The notes below the pieces were generated by a model. The model ran no database searches. It saw only the letters and a program-made list of their open reading frames with translations, and was not told the origin of the DNA. Positions 10,276-19,397 of a DNA stretch of 64,000 nucleotides are shown piece after piece (the stretch's first letter is position 1; every line of letters begins with the position of its first letter). The DNA lies in the NCBI RefSeq assembly GCF_022429565.1, contig NZ_CP092487.1, positions 901,001 to 965,000 on the forward strand. Reading direction: 5' to 3'. Position numbers and translations under genes: made by a program. The stretch is from Lutibacter sp. A64. Its GTDB lineage: Bacteria; Bacteroidota; Bacteroidia; Flavobacteriales; Flavobacteriaceae.

Positions 10276-11406
10276 TTACTCTAACTTTTCATAAAAAGTA
10301 AATTCATAATCCAGCATTAATTCTGGGTGTGTAATTTTTATTAAATCTTTTAAAACTAAATCTGGTCGGGCAGGAGCTAATTCAAAATAAATTACACCAT
10401 CTGTTGCGCCACGGTTATTAATGTAAGAATATATTTCTTTTGTTTTAAAGGCATTAAATTGAGTGTAAATATCATTAGCTTCTTCAAGGTGATTAAAAGA
10501 ATTATAAAAACTAGGAGATATCCATATTTCTGCATTTTTACCTTTTTCAAAAACATTTTCTATATTTAAAGATAAACTAGCACTTCCTTTAGAATCTGCC
10601 CATAAATAATTAGTGTTAGCATCTCTTAAAAATGTAGCTTCAAAACTGTCACCTGCAGGTAAATTCCATATATCTTTAAAAAGTCCACCAGAAAGTATTG
10701 TTGGTTTTTTAGTACTTTTTAGTGCTAATTTTTTTGCTTCTAAATAATTGGCTTCAATGGTATTAAAAATACTATCAGCTTCTTTTTCTTTATTAAATAA
10801 TGCACCAAAAAACTTAATCCATTCTGCACGTCCAAGTGGTGTTGCTTCTAACCAATCGCCGTTTAAAAGTACTGGAATTCCAAGTTTTTCAATATTTGCA
10901 AACATTTTACTATTACTATTAATAGAAAATCCAACAACAATATCAGGATTTAAACTCATTAATAATTCCGTATTAATACGTTCTTCGTTTCCAAGCTCTT
11001 TAATTGCTCCACTATCTATAAGTTTTCTAGTTTTTTTAGAAGAAACATAATTAGTATTAGGGTAACCTATCAATTTATTTTCAACTTCTAGCAATTCTAA
11101 CATTGGAATATGTGTTGTGCTTGTTACTACAATAGAATTTATAGGAGTTTTAATGGTGTTGCTTGTATTTTTTAAAACAGTATCTGATAAAATAAATTCA
11201 AAAGTTTCTTTAGAATCTTTATATGGAGCCTTTATTATTAATTTAGAATAATTTTTAAAGTGTTGGATTTCAAATCCTTTAGCGTATTTTAAAGTGTTTT
11301 TAGAGATTTTCTTAGTGTTTTCTTTAGGAGCATTAGCATCTTTACAAGAAAATAATACACTAAATATTAGAATTAAAATTAGGGGTTTTAAGATAGTTGT
11401 TTTCAT
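10276..11406 (-). CDS. ABC transporter substrate-binding lipoprotein (BtuF/FecB type)
   Basis: The 376-aa protein has a lipoprotein signal peptide with lipobox FSCK (cysteine about residue 21), so it is anchored on the periplasmic side of a membrane. The body matches the class III periplasmic binding fold used for vitamin B12, haem and iron-siderophores: TSTTHIPMLELLEVENKLIGY, LLMSLNPDIVVG, then the second lobe with NEIWISPSF-like and ARPDLVLKDLIKITHPEL segments. No permease or ATPase is next to it, so either a distant transporter is used or the protein works with a TonB system elsewhere. The ligand is not determined. Confidence 0.85.
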   Translation of the reverse strand: MKTTILKPLILILIFSVLFSCKDANAPKENTKKISKNTLKYAKGFEIQHFKNYSKLIIKAPYKDSKETFEFILSDTVLKNTSNTIKTPINSIVVTSTTHIPMLELLEVENKLIGYPNTNYVSSKKTRKLIDSGAIKELGNEERINTELLMSLNPDIVVGFSINSNSKMFANIEKLGIPVLLNGDWLEATPLGRAEWIKFFGALFNKEKEADSIFNTIEANYLEAKKLALKSTKKPTILSGGLFKDIWNLPAGDSFEATFLRDANTNYLWADSKGSASLSLNIENVFEKGKNAEIWISPSFYNSFNHLEEANDIYTQFNAFKTKEIYSYINNRGATDGVIYFELAPARPDLVLKDLIKITHPELMLDYEFTFYEKLE

Positions 11407-11443
11407 AAAATAGGTAGTGTAAAATATTTTTTTTGAAGTTATT

Positions 11444-11959
11444 TTAAATAAAACTTTTTACTTCATTTTTAATAAAAGCCAATGCTGTTGTAGAAGGCGG
11501 AGTGCTTTCTAACATTTTTTTTAAAACTGCTTCACGTAATTCTTGTGCTGTTTTTACTTCTTCATTTTGCTCAGTTTGTTTTATAAGCTGTATTGTAGCA
11601 TTTTTTGAAGTAATTATAACACTCCAACATTTATCAGAAATATAAATTTGCTGCGCTAAATTATGTTCAAATTCTTGTTCTATAGTATTAATTATACTTA
11701 AAACATAAGCTTCCTTATCATTATTTATAGATGTAATTCTAAGTAATAATTTTGAAGGATTTATACGTTCTAAATATAAAGTCATTCTTTCATAAGCTTG
11801 TAATCTAATAGGTAAAGCAGCTTTTTGATTCTCTTTTAAAAATGATAAATTTAAACGCTGTTTTTCAAAATCTGTATGATTCATAAAAAAATAATACGCT
11901 ACAGCTCCGGTTACAATTGCAGGAATTGTATAAGTCAATAATTCAATAAATTTTTCCAA
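11444..11959 (-). CDS. Membrane-anchored protein, DUF7935-like
   Basis: The 171-aa protein has one N-terminal transmembrane helix (about residues 10-26, YTIPAIVTGAVAYYFF) followed by a soluble, helix-rich cytoplasmic domain containing LPIRLQAYERMTLYLERINPSKLLLRI, which is characteristic of a family widespread in Flavobacteriia and annotated as DUF7935 or hypothetical. It lies 37 bp upstream of the binding lipoprotein on the same strand and may share its transcript. No catalytic motif was seen and the function is unknown. Confidence 0.75.
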   Translation of the reverse strand: MEKFIELLTYTIPAIVTGAVAYYFFMNHTDFEKQRLNLSFLKENQKAALPIRLQAYERMTLYLERINPSKLLLRITSINNDKEAYVLSIINTIEQEFEHNLAQQIYISDKCWSVIITSKNATIQLIKQTEQNEEVKTAQELREAVLKKMLESTPPSTTALAFIKNEVKSFI

Positions 11960-12043
11960 CTCTTTAATGTTTTTAGTTATACAAAAATAGACTTCGTAAT
12001 AATACTATACAATTAACTATTAAACTTTATAGAATATTTAATT

Positions 12044-12080
12044 AAAAAGAGGCTGCTTGAAAATTCCAAACAGCCTCTTT
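12044..12080 (-). terminator. Intrinsic terminator after the S41 peptidase gene
   Basis: Arms AAAGAGGCTG and CAGCCTCTTT flank a 15-nt loop. On the minus strand the hairpin is followed by a T-run. It lies 20 bp beyond the stop codon of the S41 gene. Confidence 0.8.
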
Positions 12081-12099
12081 ACTTGATTTTAAAAAAATG

Positions 12100-13587
12100 T
12101 TATTCTTGAGGAATAATATACATTTCTTTACTATATTTCTTTTTATCTAAAGAGTTAAATATTGTTTCTCCTGTTTTAAATAGGTTTTTACTAGCTAAAT
12201 TAGATTTAGAACTTACTCCAGAAATAAGATCTAAAGCAGTTTTTAACAAGGGTTCTTCAACATTTCCAAAAGGTTTTATTTGCGATGCATATTCAATAAC
12301 TTCATAATCTGGAGTAAAACCTTGTGTATAATCACTTTCATCTAACTTATTATATATTTGAAATACAATAGGTTGTAATGCATTAGTATGAGAAGTACTA
12401 GCACCGTCTTCACCAAAATCTGGAGAGTCATATAAGGTAATAGAACCTACATTTTTACCATAGGTAGTTGTTCCAATTTTTACAACAGACATGTATGGTG
12501 AAAGACCATTAATTATCATTTCACTTGCAGAAGCAGTACTTCCAGAAGTTATTACATATAGTTTTGTAAGTGAATTTAATCTGTTTATAGTTACATCATT
12601 AGTATAATCACCTTCTTTATCATACACATAAGCTGAATTAAAAAATGGATAATAACCACCTTCGTCAGTATGTTTTGAATTGTATATTAATTTAGCAAAG
12701 ACGTCATTTTCAGAAGCAGCACCATAAATCATACTTGCTAAATAAGCAGATGTTAAAACGGAACCACCACCGTTGTAACGAAGATCTAAAACTAACTCTT
12801 GAATACCTTCAGCTTTAAAATCAGCAAAAACATTATTCAATTCTTCATGAAAAGTATATTTAAAACCATTATAAACTAAATATCCAATTTTAGTTCCGGC
12901 ATCGTTAGTTATTACATCTGAATATAATACTGGATTTTCTACAACTTCTCTAATTACTAAGGTTTTTTCTATATTATTTGGAGTAATAACACCATTTTCT
13001 AGAGTATTAAACGCTAACGATATAGATGTTATTTCACCATCATAAAAATTATTTACTACACCATAATTGTCAATCGTTAGTTCAACTCCATCAAATTTAT
13101 AGAAAAAATCACCACGTTGCATACCCGCATCTGATGCTGGTGAATTAGGTACAACATAAGTTACATAACCAAGTACTTCATCACAATCACTGCATAATCT
13201 TGTTAAATCAAACTCAAATCCATAGGCATCATTTACACCTCTAAATGAAGCTCCTTGCTCATTATAATCTTCAATAAACCAAGAAAATCTATCTGTTGTT
13301 CCTTTATTATATAATAAAGTTTCAAAAAGACTTTCAGGAGTTGAATAGCTATTCAAATAATCGTAATAAGCATCAAAATCATCATCTTTAGTATCGGCTA
13401 AATTAGTTACATTTGGTTGCCAATTATACCAAGAGTTCATTGCTTTCCATACAAAATGATTGACTTGATTATCAATTTTAGTTGTATCAATAAAGTTATT
13501 AGATATATCATCATCATCTTTATTACAACTAACAAAAGCAATACTTGAAATTAGTAAGATTGCTATAAAAGAATTTATTTTATTCAT
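12100..13587 (-). CDS. S41-family (C-terminal processing) peptidase, lipoprotein
   Basis: The 495-aa exported protease has a lipoprotein signal (SSIAFVSC, cysteine at 21). A PDZ-like domain around residues 140-200 contains VTYVVPNSPASDAGMQRGDFFYKFDG. The S41 catalytic domain follows, with ELVLDLRYNGGGSV and the nucleophile region ITSGSTASASEMIINGLSPY (serine in SAS), and a lysine further on in YGKNVGS. The organisation is that of Bacteroidota tail-specific-protease-like lipoproteins, which degrade periplasmic or surface proteins. A strong hairpin terminator follows the stop codon. It is divergent from the ECF sigma operon. Confidence 0.92.
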   Translation of the reverse strand: MNKINSFIAILLISSIAFVSCNKDDDDISNNFIDTTKIDNQVNHFVWKAMNSWYNWQPNVTNLADTKDDDFDAYYDYLNSYSTPESLFETLLYNKGTTDRFSWFIEDYNEQGASFRGVNDAYGFEFDLTRLCSDCDEVLGYVTYVVPNSPASDAGMQRGDFFYKFDGVELTIDNYGVVNNFYDGEITSISLAFNTLENGVITPNNIEKTLVIREVVENPVLYSDVITNDAGTKIGYLVYNGFKYTFHEELNNVFADFKAEGIQELVLDLRYNGGGSVLTSAYLASMIYGAASENDVFAKLIYNSKHTDEGGYYPFFNSAYVYDKEGDYTNDVTINRLNSLTKLYVITSGSTASASEMIINGLSPYMSVVKIGTTTYGKNVGSITLYDSPDFGEDGASTSHTNALQPIVFQIYNKLDESDYTQGFTPDYEVIEYASQIKPFGNVEEPLLKTALDLISGVSSKSNLASKNLFKTGETIFNSLDKKKYSKEMYIIPQE

Positions 13588-13731
13588 ATTTATGTAAATT
13601 ATTTTTTTTAAAACGACTCTTTAAATTCATCATTAATATGAATGGTGAATTTTAATTTAGTTTGTTTATATATTATTTTGTTTTAAATTTTGTCGCAAGA
13701 TATTAATTTAATTACAAAAATTAAATCAAAG

Positions 13732-13757
13732 TGTAACAATAACGAATTAAGTTCGTC
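13732..13757 (+). promoter_or_regulatory. Probable ECF-type promoter of the sigma factor operon
   Basis: TGTAAC (13732-13737) is separated by 16 bp from CGTC (13754-13757), which resembles ECF sigma promoters (AAC in the -35 and CGTC/CGAC in the -10 element). It lies about 38 bp before the sigma gene's ATG, consistent with autoregulation. A second TGTAACAA occurs at 13763-13770. Confidence 0.5.
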
Positions 13758-13794
13758 ATAATTGTAACAACACCAAAAAATAATCAAACTTAGA

Positions 13795-14304
13795 ATGAAG
13801 CAGTCAGAGTTTTTAAAAACTGTAATGCCTTTTAAAGATAAAGTGTTTCGAGTAGCAAAAAGGCTACTTGTTTCTACTGAAGAAGCTGAAGATGCAACGC
13901 AAGAGCTGTATTTTAAGCTTTGGAGAAATAGAACTAAATTAAAAGATTATAAAAGTGTTGAAGCTTTTGCAATGACAATGACTAAAAATTATTGTTTTGA
14001 TCGATTAAAATCGAAACAAGCAAGTAATTTAAAGTTAATTCATAGCAATTATGAAGAAAAAGATACGCCTTTACAAAGACGTGTAGAATTGAATGACAGT
14101 GTAAGTATGGTTCATAAATTAATTGAAAACTTACCAGAACAACAAAAATTAATAATACAGTTAAGAGATATTGAGGAATATGAATTTGATGAAATTTCTA
14201 AAATGTTGGATTTAAAACCAACAGCTGTAAGAGTAGCATTATCAAGAGCAAGAAAAACAATTAGAGAACAATTAACAAAACAACATAATTATGGAATTAG
14301 CTAA
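13795..14304 (+). CDS. RNA polymerase ECF-type sigma factor
   Basis: The 169-aa protein has sigma-70 region 2 (residues about 10-75: VFRVAKRLLVSTEEAEDATQ, then LYFKLWRNR and a DRLKSK end) and region 4 (about 110-160: LPEQQKLIIQLRDIEEYEFDEIS with the helix-turn-helix LKPTAVRVALSRARKTIREQL). No region 3 is present, as expected for ECF sigma factors. The stop codon overlaps the next gene by 14 bp. It drives an operon with a small membrane protein and two DUF4252 genes, a combination recurring in Flavobacteriia. An ECF-like promoter in front suggests it activates its own transcription. Confidence 0.93.
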   Translation: MKQSEFLKTVMPFKDKVFRVAKRLLVSTEEAEDATQELYFKLWRNRTKLKDYKSVEAFAMTMTKNYCFDRLKSKQASNLKLIHSNYEEKDTPLQRRVELNDSVSMVHKLIENLPEQQKLIIQLRDIEEYEFDEISKMLDLKPTAVRVALSRARKTIREQLTKQHNYGIS

Positions 14305-14716
14305 CATAGAAAAGTTGTTGGAAAAATATTTAGATGCAGAAACAAGTATTGCAGAAGAAAAAGAATTAAAAAACTATTTTTTAAGCGATAACGTGGCGCC
14401 ACATCTACAAGAATATCAAGCGATGTTCGGATATTTTTCAACTAGTAAAAATGAACGATTTACAAAAACCATCCAATTAAAACGAAAAAAGACGAATTGG
14501 AAATGGTTATCTGTAGCAGCTTCAATAGTTTTATTAGTTAGTGTTTACACTGGTTACCAAAATAACCAACAAAAAAAGGCTGAAAAAATATACGCAGAAA
14601 CCAGAATGGCTTTTGGTATGTTGGCAGCAAATTTAAACAAAGGAAATGATGCAATTCTACAGTTGCAACATTTTGAAGACACAAAAAACAAAATTTTTAA
14701 ACAACCAAAAAAGTAA
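14291..14716 (+). CDS. Putative anti-sigma-like membrane protein
   Basis: The 141-aa protein starts inside the end of the sigma gene, so the two are probably translationally coupled. Residues 1-60 are soluble and helical (LEKYLDAETSIAEEKELKNYF, similar in layout to zinc-less anti-sigma N-terminal domains of Bacteroidota). One transmembrane helix follows at about 74-92 (WLSVAASIVLLVSVYTGY), with a short periplasmic tail. Position directly behind an ECF sigma gene, single TM helix and N-terminal cytosolic domain together point to an anti-sigma factor. No family signature was recognised, so this remains an inference. Confidence 0.6.
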   Translation: MELANIEKLLEKYLDAETSIAEEKELKNYFLSDNVAPHLQEYQAMFGYFSTSKNERFTKTIQLKRKKTNWKWLSVAASIVLLVSVYTGYQNNQQKKAEKIYAETRMAFGMLAANLNKGNDAILQLQHFEDTKNKIFKQPKK

Positions 14717-14727
14717 AAAAGTAAAAA

Positions 14728-15267
14728 ATGAAAAAATTAATAATATTAGCAGTAGTTGCCTTAGTATCCTTTGGTACGTATGCTCAAAGTTCAATATTTG
14801 ATAAATTTGAAGAAATGGATGATGTTTCTTCAGTTATCGTAAATAAAGAAGCATTTAGAATGCTTGCAAAATTTAAAGGCGGTGGAGAAGAAGGTCAAGA
14901 GTATTTTGATATGGTAAAAGGCTTATCCTCTTTTAGGGTATTTACAACAGAAAACCAATCAATTGCTAGCGAAATGAATACTATAGTTTCTAAATACTTA
15001 AAAAGTTCAAAATTAATTGAATTAATGAGAGTAAAAGATGAAGATTCAAATGTTAAAATTTATGTACGCCAAGGAAAAGATGAAGACCATGTAAGTGAGT
15101 TGCTTATGTTTGTTAGCGGTGCTGGAAAATATACCAATAATTCTGACAGTCCAATAAAAGCAGAGTCTGTAATACTTTCATTAACAGGAGATATAGATTT
15201 AAATAAAATATCTGAACTTACAGAATCTCACGTTCCAGGTAGTAGTAAACATCTAAAAAAACAATAA
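14728..15267 (+). CDS. DUF4252-family exported protein
   Basis: The 179-aa protein has a cleavable signal peptide (MKKLIILAVVALVSFGTYAQ) and a DUF4252 body with FDKFEEMDDVSSVIVNKEAFRML and a later VSELLMFVSGAGKY segment. It is the first of two neighbouring DUF4252 genes in the ECF sigma operon and lies 11 bp after the anti-sigma candidate. DUF4252 proteins are small periplasmic proteins of unknown function, found mostly in Bacteroidota behind ECF sigma factors. The association suggests that they are the regulated output of the sigma factor or its stress sensor. Confidence 0.85.
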   Translation: MKKLIILAVVALVSFGTYAQSSIFDKFEEMDDVSSVIVNKEAFRMLAKFKGGGEEGQEYFDMVKGLSSFRVFTTENQSIASEMNTIVSKYLKSSKLIELMRVKDEDSNVKIYVRQGKDEDHVSELLMFVSGAGKYTNNSDSPIKAESVILSLTGDIDLNKISELTESHVPGSSKHLKKQ

Positions 15268-15278
15268 AAGGCAACTTT

Positions 15279-15827
15279 ATGAATTCAGCTATAAAATTTT
15301 TTGGAATACTCTTTTTTGTAATGTTTGCTTTTATTTCTTGTAATAATTCGCCTACTTTACAGGAATATTATGTAACTAGTAAAGAAAATGATGCTTTTAT
15401 TTCGGTAGATTTACCTGCAAATATTTTACAATTAAAAAACAATGAAGTTTCTGAAGATGTAAAACAAACGCTAGCATCTATAAAAAAAGTAAACTTTTTA
15501 GCTTTGCAATTAACAGATTCAAATGAAGCATTATATACTTCAGAAAAATTAAAGGTAAAAGCAATTCTTAAAAATCCAAAGTACAAGCAATTAATGCGTA
15601 TGAATTTAGGAAAAGGAGCTGTTAGTGTAAATTATTTAGGCGAAGAAGACGCTATTGATGAAGTTGTGCTTTTTGGATCAGATAATAATAAAGGATTTGC
15701 TGTTGTAAGAGTATTAGGAGAAAATATGAATCCAGCTGAAATTATGAAAATGGCACAAGAAATTGAGCTAGATGGAGATTCAGAACAATTAAAACAACTT
15801 GGCGGATTGATTAACGGTTTAAAATAA
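15279..15827 (+). CDS. DUF4252-family lipoprotein
   Basis: The 182-aa protein has a lipoprotein signal with lipobox FISC (cysteine 21) and a DUF4252-like domain, including KVNFLALQLTDSNEALYTSEK, YKQLMRMNLGKGAVSVNYLGE and DEVVLFGSDNNKGFAVVRVLG. It is the paralogue and operon partner of the preceding gene, separated by 11 bp, but is membrane-anchored instead of soluble. The operon ends in a strong terminator about 25 bp downstream. Function unknown. Confidence 0.82.
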   Translation: MNSAIKFFGILFFVMFAFISCNNSPTLQEYYVTSKENDAFISVDLPANILQLKNNEVSEDVKQTLASIKKVNFLALQLTDSNEALYTSEKLKVKAILKNPKYKQLMRMNLGKGAVSVNYLGEEDAIDEVVLFGSDNNKGFAVVRVLGENMNPAEIMKMAQEIELDGDSEQLKQLGGLINGLK

Positions 15828-15849
15828 ATTACTAAAAAAATATAATAAT

Positions 15850-15880
15850 AAAGCCATACTTGAATAAAGTATGGCTTTTT
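15850..15880 (+). terminator. Intrinsic terminator of the ECF sigma operon
   Basis: AAGCCATACTT and AAGTATGGCTT form a near-perfect 11-bp stem with a 5-nt loop, followed by T residues. Confidence 0.88.
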
Positions 15881-15915
15881 AACTATCTATTAACTTCTTA
15901 AAACTTAAAAAATAG

Positions 15916-15923
15916 TATTTTTG
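15916..15923 (+). promoter_or_regulatory. -7 promoter box for the M1 aminopeptidase
   Basis: TATTTTTG matches TAnnTTTG and lies 24 bp before the ATG. Confidence 0.6.
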
Positions 15924-15947
15924 AGGCTTTAAAAATTAGGTTTTAAT

Positions 15948-18386
15948 ATGAAGAATATTGCTATACTATTTATTTTATTTATAACATTTGCGGTAAAAGC
16001 TCAAGATACCCCTTATCAACCAGAAAGAACTAAGGTTAATAATTTAGTACATACTAAATTAAAAGTTGATTTTAATTTTGAAAAAAGTCAATTAAACGGG
16101 GAAGCTTGGATAACATTAACACCTCATTTTTATCCTACAAACAAAGTTACGTTAGATGCTAAAGCATTTAAAATAAATGAAATAAAAATTAACAATACAA
16201 CTGCTACATATAATTATTCGGATGATCAACTTACCATAAACCTTGATAAAACTTATGTTAAAGGTGAAGAATATACGGTTTATGTAAATTATATAGCTAG
16301 ACCAGAGGAAGTTAAGCAAAAAGGTAGTAAAAATATAACTGATGCAAAAGGTTTGTATTTTATAGATCCATTAGATACAGACCCAGAAAAACCTACACAA
16401 ATTTGGACTCAGGGTGAAACAGAAGCAAGTAGTTGTTGGTTTCCTACAATAGATGCTCCAAATCAAAAAACTTCACAAGAAATTTACATGACTGTTCCAA
16501 ATAAATTTATTACACTTTCAAACGGAACATTGCAATCTCAAATAGATAATAATAATGGTACTAGAACAGATTATTGGAAAATGGATCAAAAACATGCTCC
16601 GTATTTATTTTTTATGGGTGTTGGTGATTTTAGTATAGTAAATGATACTTGGAATGGTAAAATAGTAGATTATTATGTAGAACATGATTATAAAGATGTA
16701 GCTAACGATATTTTTGGAACTACACCCGAAATGATGACTTTTTTCTCAGATTTAACAGGAATACCTTATCCTTGGGATAAATACAGTCAAATTGTAGTTA
16801 GAGATTTTGTAAGTGGAGCTATGGAAAACACTACAGCTGTTGCACATGCAGAAGATGCACAACAAAAAAAAGGACAATTAGTTGATGATAATGAATGGGA
16901 AGGAACAATTGCACATGAGTTATTTCATCATTGGTTTGGCGATTTAGTTACAACAGAAAGTTGGGCAAATTTAACAGTAAACGAATCTTTTGCAACTTAT
17001 AGCGTTTATTTATGGTTCGAGCATAAATATGGAAAAGATAGGGCTGCAGCACATATGTATAAAGATATACAAACGTATTTGCAAAGTGAGAGTGATGACA
17101 AAATTTTAGTGCGTTTTCATTACCACGACAAAGAAGATATGTTTGATACGGTAAGCTATCATAAAGGAAATGCTATTCTTCATATGTTGCGTAATATTTT
17201 AGGTGATGACGCTTTTTTTACAGGATTGTCTAAATATTTAAACGATCATAAATTTGGTACTGCTGAAGCACATGAACTACGTTTAGCATTAGAGGAAGTG
17301 AGTGGTAAAGATTTAAATTGGTTCTTTAATCAGTGGTATTATGGAAGCGGGCATATAAAAGCTGAAGTAACTTACGATTACAATACCATAAATAATACTG
17401 TAACTGTAAATATCAATCAACAAGATAAAGCATTTACATTTCCTTTAACTATAGATATTTATGAAGGTACTGCTAAAGCAACACATAATGTTTGGGTAGA
17501 AGGTAAACAAAGTTCATTTACATTTCCATACAATAAACAACCTAGCTTAATTAATATAGATCCAGAACATGTACTTTTGACTGAGTTTACCGAAAGTAAA
17601 TCGTTAGACGAATATATTTTTCAGTTTAATAATGCAACACATTATGTAGATAGAAGATTGGCTTTAGAAGAAATTGTAAAACATCAAAGAGATAATAAGA
17701 CAGCATTAAATACTGTTGTTAAAGCTTTTGAAGATCCGTATTATGAAATTAGAGTAATTGCATTAGATAATTTGGATTTATTTCAAAAGTATAATAAGAA
17801 AAATATAATAGCAAAGGTTGAAAAAATGGCTCAAAATGATGAGAAAACATTAGTAAGAGCAGCAGCAATTGGCGTTTTAGGAAAATTAATAGATCCAATG
17901 TATAAACCATTGTTTGAAAGAGGAGTGGAAAATGAATCGTATGCAATAACAGGAAGCTCGTTGATTTCTCTTTATCAAATTGATAAAGAAAGTGCTATCG
18001 CTAAAATTAAAACTTTAGACGAAACTACTAAAGAAAGTTTAGCAGATGCCATTACAACTATTTTTATCCAAGAAAAAGATAAATCTAATTTACCATTTAT
18101 TGCAAATCAGGTCTTAACCGGAATGTTTTTAACAGAAAATGCTAGAACACAGCAAATTTATGGTGAAGCTTTTAAATGGATTGCAGAAAGTGATAATAAA
18201 AAAGCTATTAGTAATTTAACAGACGACTTTGTAAAATTAGGAAAACAATATAAAAAGTATAATTTTGATCAAATGGCTATTAATATGCTAAATCAAATGG
18301 TGTATATGCAGCAACAATCTTCTCATGAAAACAAAAATGAATTGATTTTGATCTTAAAAAGAGGAATGGCTAAACTTATAGAGTAA
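15948..18386 (+). CDS. M1-family zinc aminopeptidase
   Basis: The 812-aa protein has a signal peptide (to about residue 18, VKAQD) and the M1 gluzincin layout: an N-terminal beta domain, the exopeptidase motif GAMEN (about residue 287), and the zinc site HELFHH with the third ligand in NESFA. The C-terminal half (after about 560) is helical and carries HEAT-like repeats (VRAAAIGVLGKLIDPMYKPLFERG). It probably trims N-terminal residues of peptides in the periplasm. The gene has its own promoter box and is isolated. Confidence 0.94.
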   Translation: MKNIAILFILFITFAVKAQDTPYQPERTKVNNLVHTKLKVDFNFEKSQLNGEAWITLTPHFYPTNKVTLDAKAFKINEIKINNTTATYNYSDDQLTINLDKTYVKGEEYTVYVNYIARPEEVKQKGSKNITDAKGLYFIDPLDTDPEKPTQIWTQGETEASSCWFPTIDAPNQKTSQEIYMTVPNKFITLSNGTLQSQIDNNNGTRTDYWKMDQKHAPYLFFMGVGDFSIVNDTWNGKIVDYYVEHDYKDVANDIFGTTPEMMTFFSDLTGIPYPWDKYSQIVVRDFVSGAMENTTAVAHAEDAQQKKGQLVDDNEWEGTIAHELFHHWFGDLVTTESWANLTVNESFATYSVYLWFEHKYGKDRAAAHMYKDIQTYLQSESDDKILVRFHYHDKEDMFDTVSYHKGNAILHMLRNILGDDAFFTGLSKYLNDHKFGTAEAHELRLALEEVSGKDLNWFFNQWYYGSGHIKAEVTYDYNTINNTVTVNINQQDKAFTFPLTIDIYEGTAKATHNVWVEGKQSSFTFPYNKQPSLINIDPEHVLLTEFTESKSLDEYIFQFNNATHYVDRRLALEEIVKHQRDNKTALNTVVKAFEDPYYEIRVIALDNLDLFQKYNKKNIIAKVEKMAQNDEKTLVRAAAIGVLGKLIDPMYKPLFERGVENESYAITGSSLISLYQIDKESAIAKIKTLDETTKESLADAITTIFIQEKDKSNLPFIANQVLTGMFLTENARTQQIYGEAFKWIAESDNKKAISNLTDDFVKLGKQYKKYNFDQMAINMLNQMVYMQQQSSHENKNELILILKRGMAKLIE

Positions 18387-18559
18387 GAATTACTTTAAAC
18401 ATTATTCTGAAAATAATAAATACAATGCTGTTTAGTGCCTAATAGTTTGTATTTGATAAAAACTATATTGTACATTTAAAAATAAAGAGATTTATTTTAA
18501 TGTTTAAAATATACTTTGTTATATAGCTATTTTAAACGAATAGAATATTAAAATATAAT

Positions 18560-18967
18560 CTAAGCAGAATAATTTTTAAAACTTCCATCTTTAAAGAAAA
18601 TTACAATTCTTTCAATTTCTTTTGAAGAAACTTCTTTTGAATTTTCAATAATTTTTTCTGGAATCACTTTTTCAACCGCATCTGTTTTTTCATTTGAAAA
18701 AAGAGTAGGAGTACTACTTGTTTCTTTTTTCTGATTTATAGATTTAGGAAAAGTGCCAACGCCATTTAATAGCCAATACAATTCTACTTCAGGAAAAGTT
18801 TTTAAAATTTTTAAAACAAAATCTAAACTTGGTTTATTTCTTCCAGATAGTAGGTGAGATATACTTGAACGTTGAACTTCTATTTTATCAGCTAATAAAG
18901 CAGCTGATAAATTATAATAATCCATAATTATATTCAATCGTTTAGCAAATTCATCAATGTTTACCAT
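18560..18967 (-). CDS. XRE-family transcriptional regulator
   Basis: The 135-aa protein has an N-terminal lambda-repressor-type helix-turn-helix (about residues 4-65: FAKRLNIIMDYYNLSAALLA, then ADKIEVQRSSISHLLSGRNKPSLDFVLKILKTFPEVELYWLLNG) and a C-terminal part of about 65 residues rich in charged residues, ending in ERIVIFFKDGSFKNYSA. This form is common in Flavobacteriia. Two copies of TTACAAATGTAA lie within 40 bp upstream of the ATG and two related copies further on, towards the divergent M14 gene, which suggests autoregulation. Targets are not known. Confidence 0.88.
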   Translation of the reverse strand: MVNIDEFAKRLNIIMDYYNLSAALLADKIEVQRSSISHLLSGRNKPSLDFVLKILKTFPEVELYWLLNGVGTFPKSINQKKETSSTPTLFSNEKTDAVEKVIPEKIIENSKEVSSKEIERIVIFFKDGSFKNYSA

Positions 18968-18970
18968 ATG

Positions 18971-19007
18971 TTACAAATGTAAATTATTATATCTGTTACA
19001 AATGTAA
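18971..19007. promoter_or_regulatory. Two operator-like TTACAAATGTAA repeats before the XRE gene
   Basis: Identical 12-mers at 18971-18982 and 18996-19007 have centres 25 bp apart. Each is a 5-bp inverted repeat (TTACA-N2-TGTAA) and also contains CAAATGTA, a minus-strand TACATTTG -7 box, so one of them may be the XRE promoter and the other an operator, or both. Confidence 0.5.
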
Positions 19008-19228
19008 TCAATCTTATAATAAGAAGCAAAAGTATTATTTTAATTTAATTATAAGACTCTAATTTTATTAAAGTTTATGTTTATATAATGAATGTAAATA
19101 CCTAAATAACAATATTTAACAAGTGATTGATAAAAAAATCCTATAATAGCTAAAAGTCTAGTTATTATAAGGAGACTATTGCCTGTTCAGTTGATTACAT
19201 ATGTATACAAGAGCGCTATTAGTTCTAT

Positions 19229-19264
19229 TTACATTTGTGAATTACAGGTTGTTTACAAATGTAA
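19229..19264. promoter_or_regulatory. Second pair of TTACAnnTGTAA-type repeats
   Basis: TTACATTTGTGA (19229-19240) and TTACAAATGTAA (19253-19264) have centres 24 bp apart, mirroring the spacing of the pair near the XRE start. Confidence 0.45.
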
Positions 19265-19316
19265 ATAGATATATTTGAATTTAATTACATATTAAGTTTC
19301 ATAAAAAATATATTCT

Positions 19317-19324
19317 TATTTTTG
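19317..19324 (+). promoter_or_regulatory. -7 promoter box for the M14 peptidase
   Basis: TATTTTTG lies 73 bp upstream of the ATG. A second candidate, TATATTTG, is at 19270-19277. Confidence 0.45.
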
Positions 19325-19397
19325 TTTAAAATTTGAGATAGTTAAAAGCTTACCATAATAATAATGAATGGCTAATGACTGAAATAAAGGACTACAC

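Larger units (their letters stand above)
18968..19397. other. Divergent regulatory region between the XRE and M14 genes
   Basis: This 430-bp gap has no gene. It carries four copies of a TTACAnnTGTAA-type element, at 18971-18982, 18996-19007, 19229-19240 (last bases diverged) and 19253-19264, plus TAnnTTTG boxes at 19270-19277 and 19317-19324. Confidence 0.6.
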
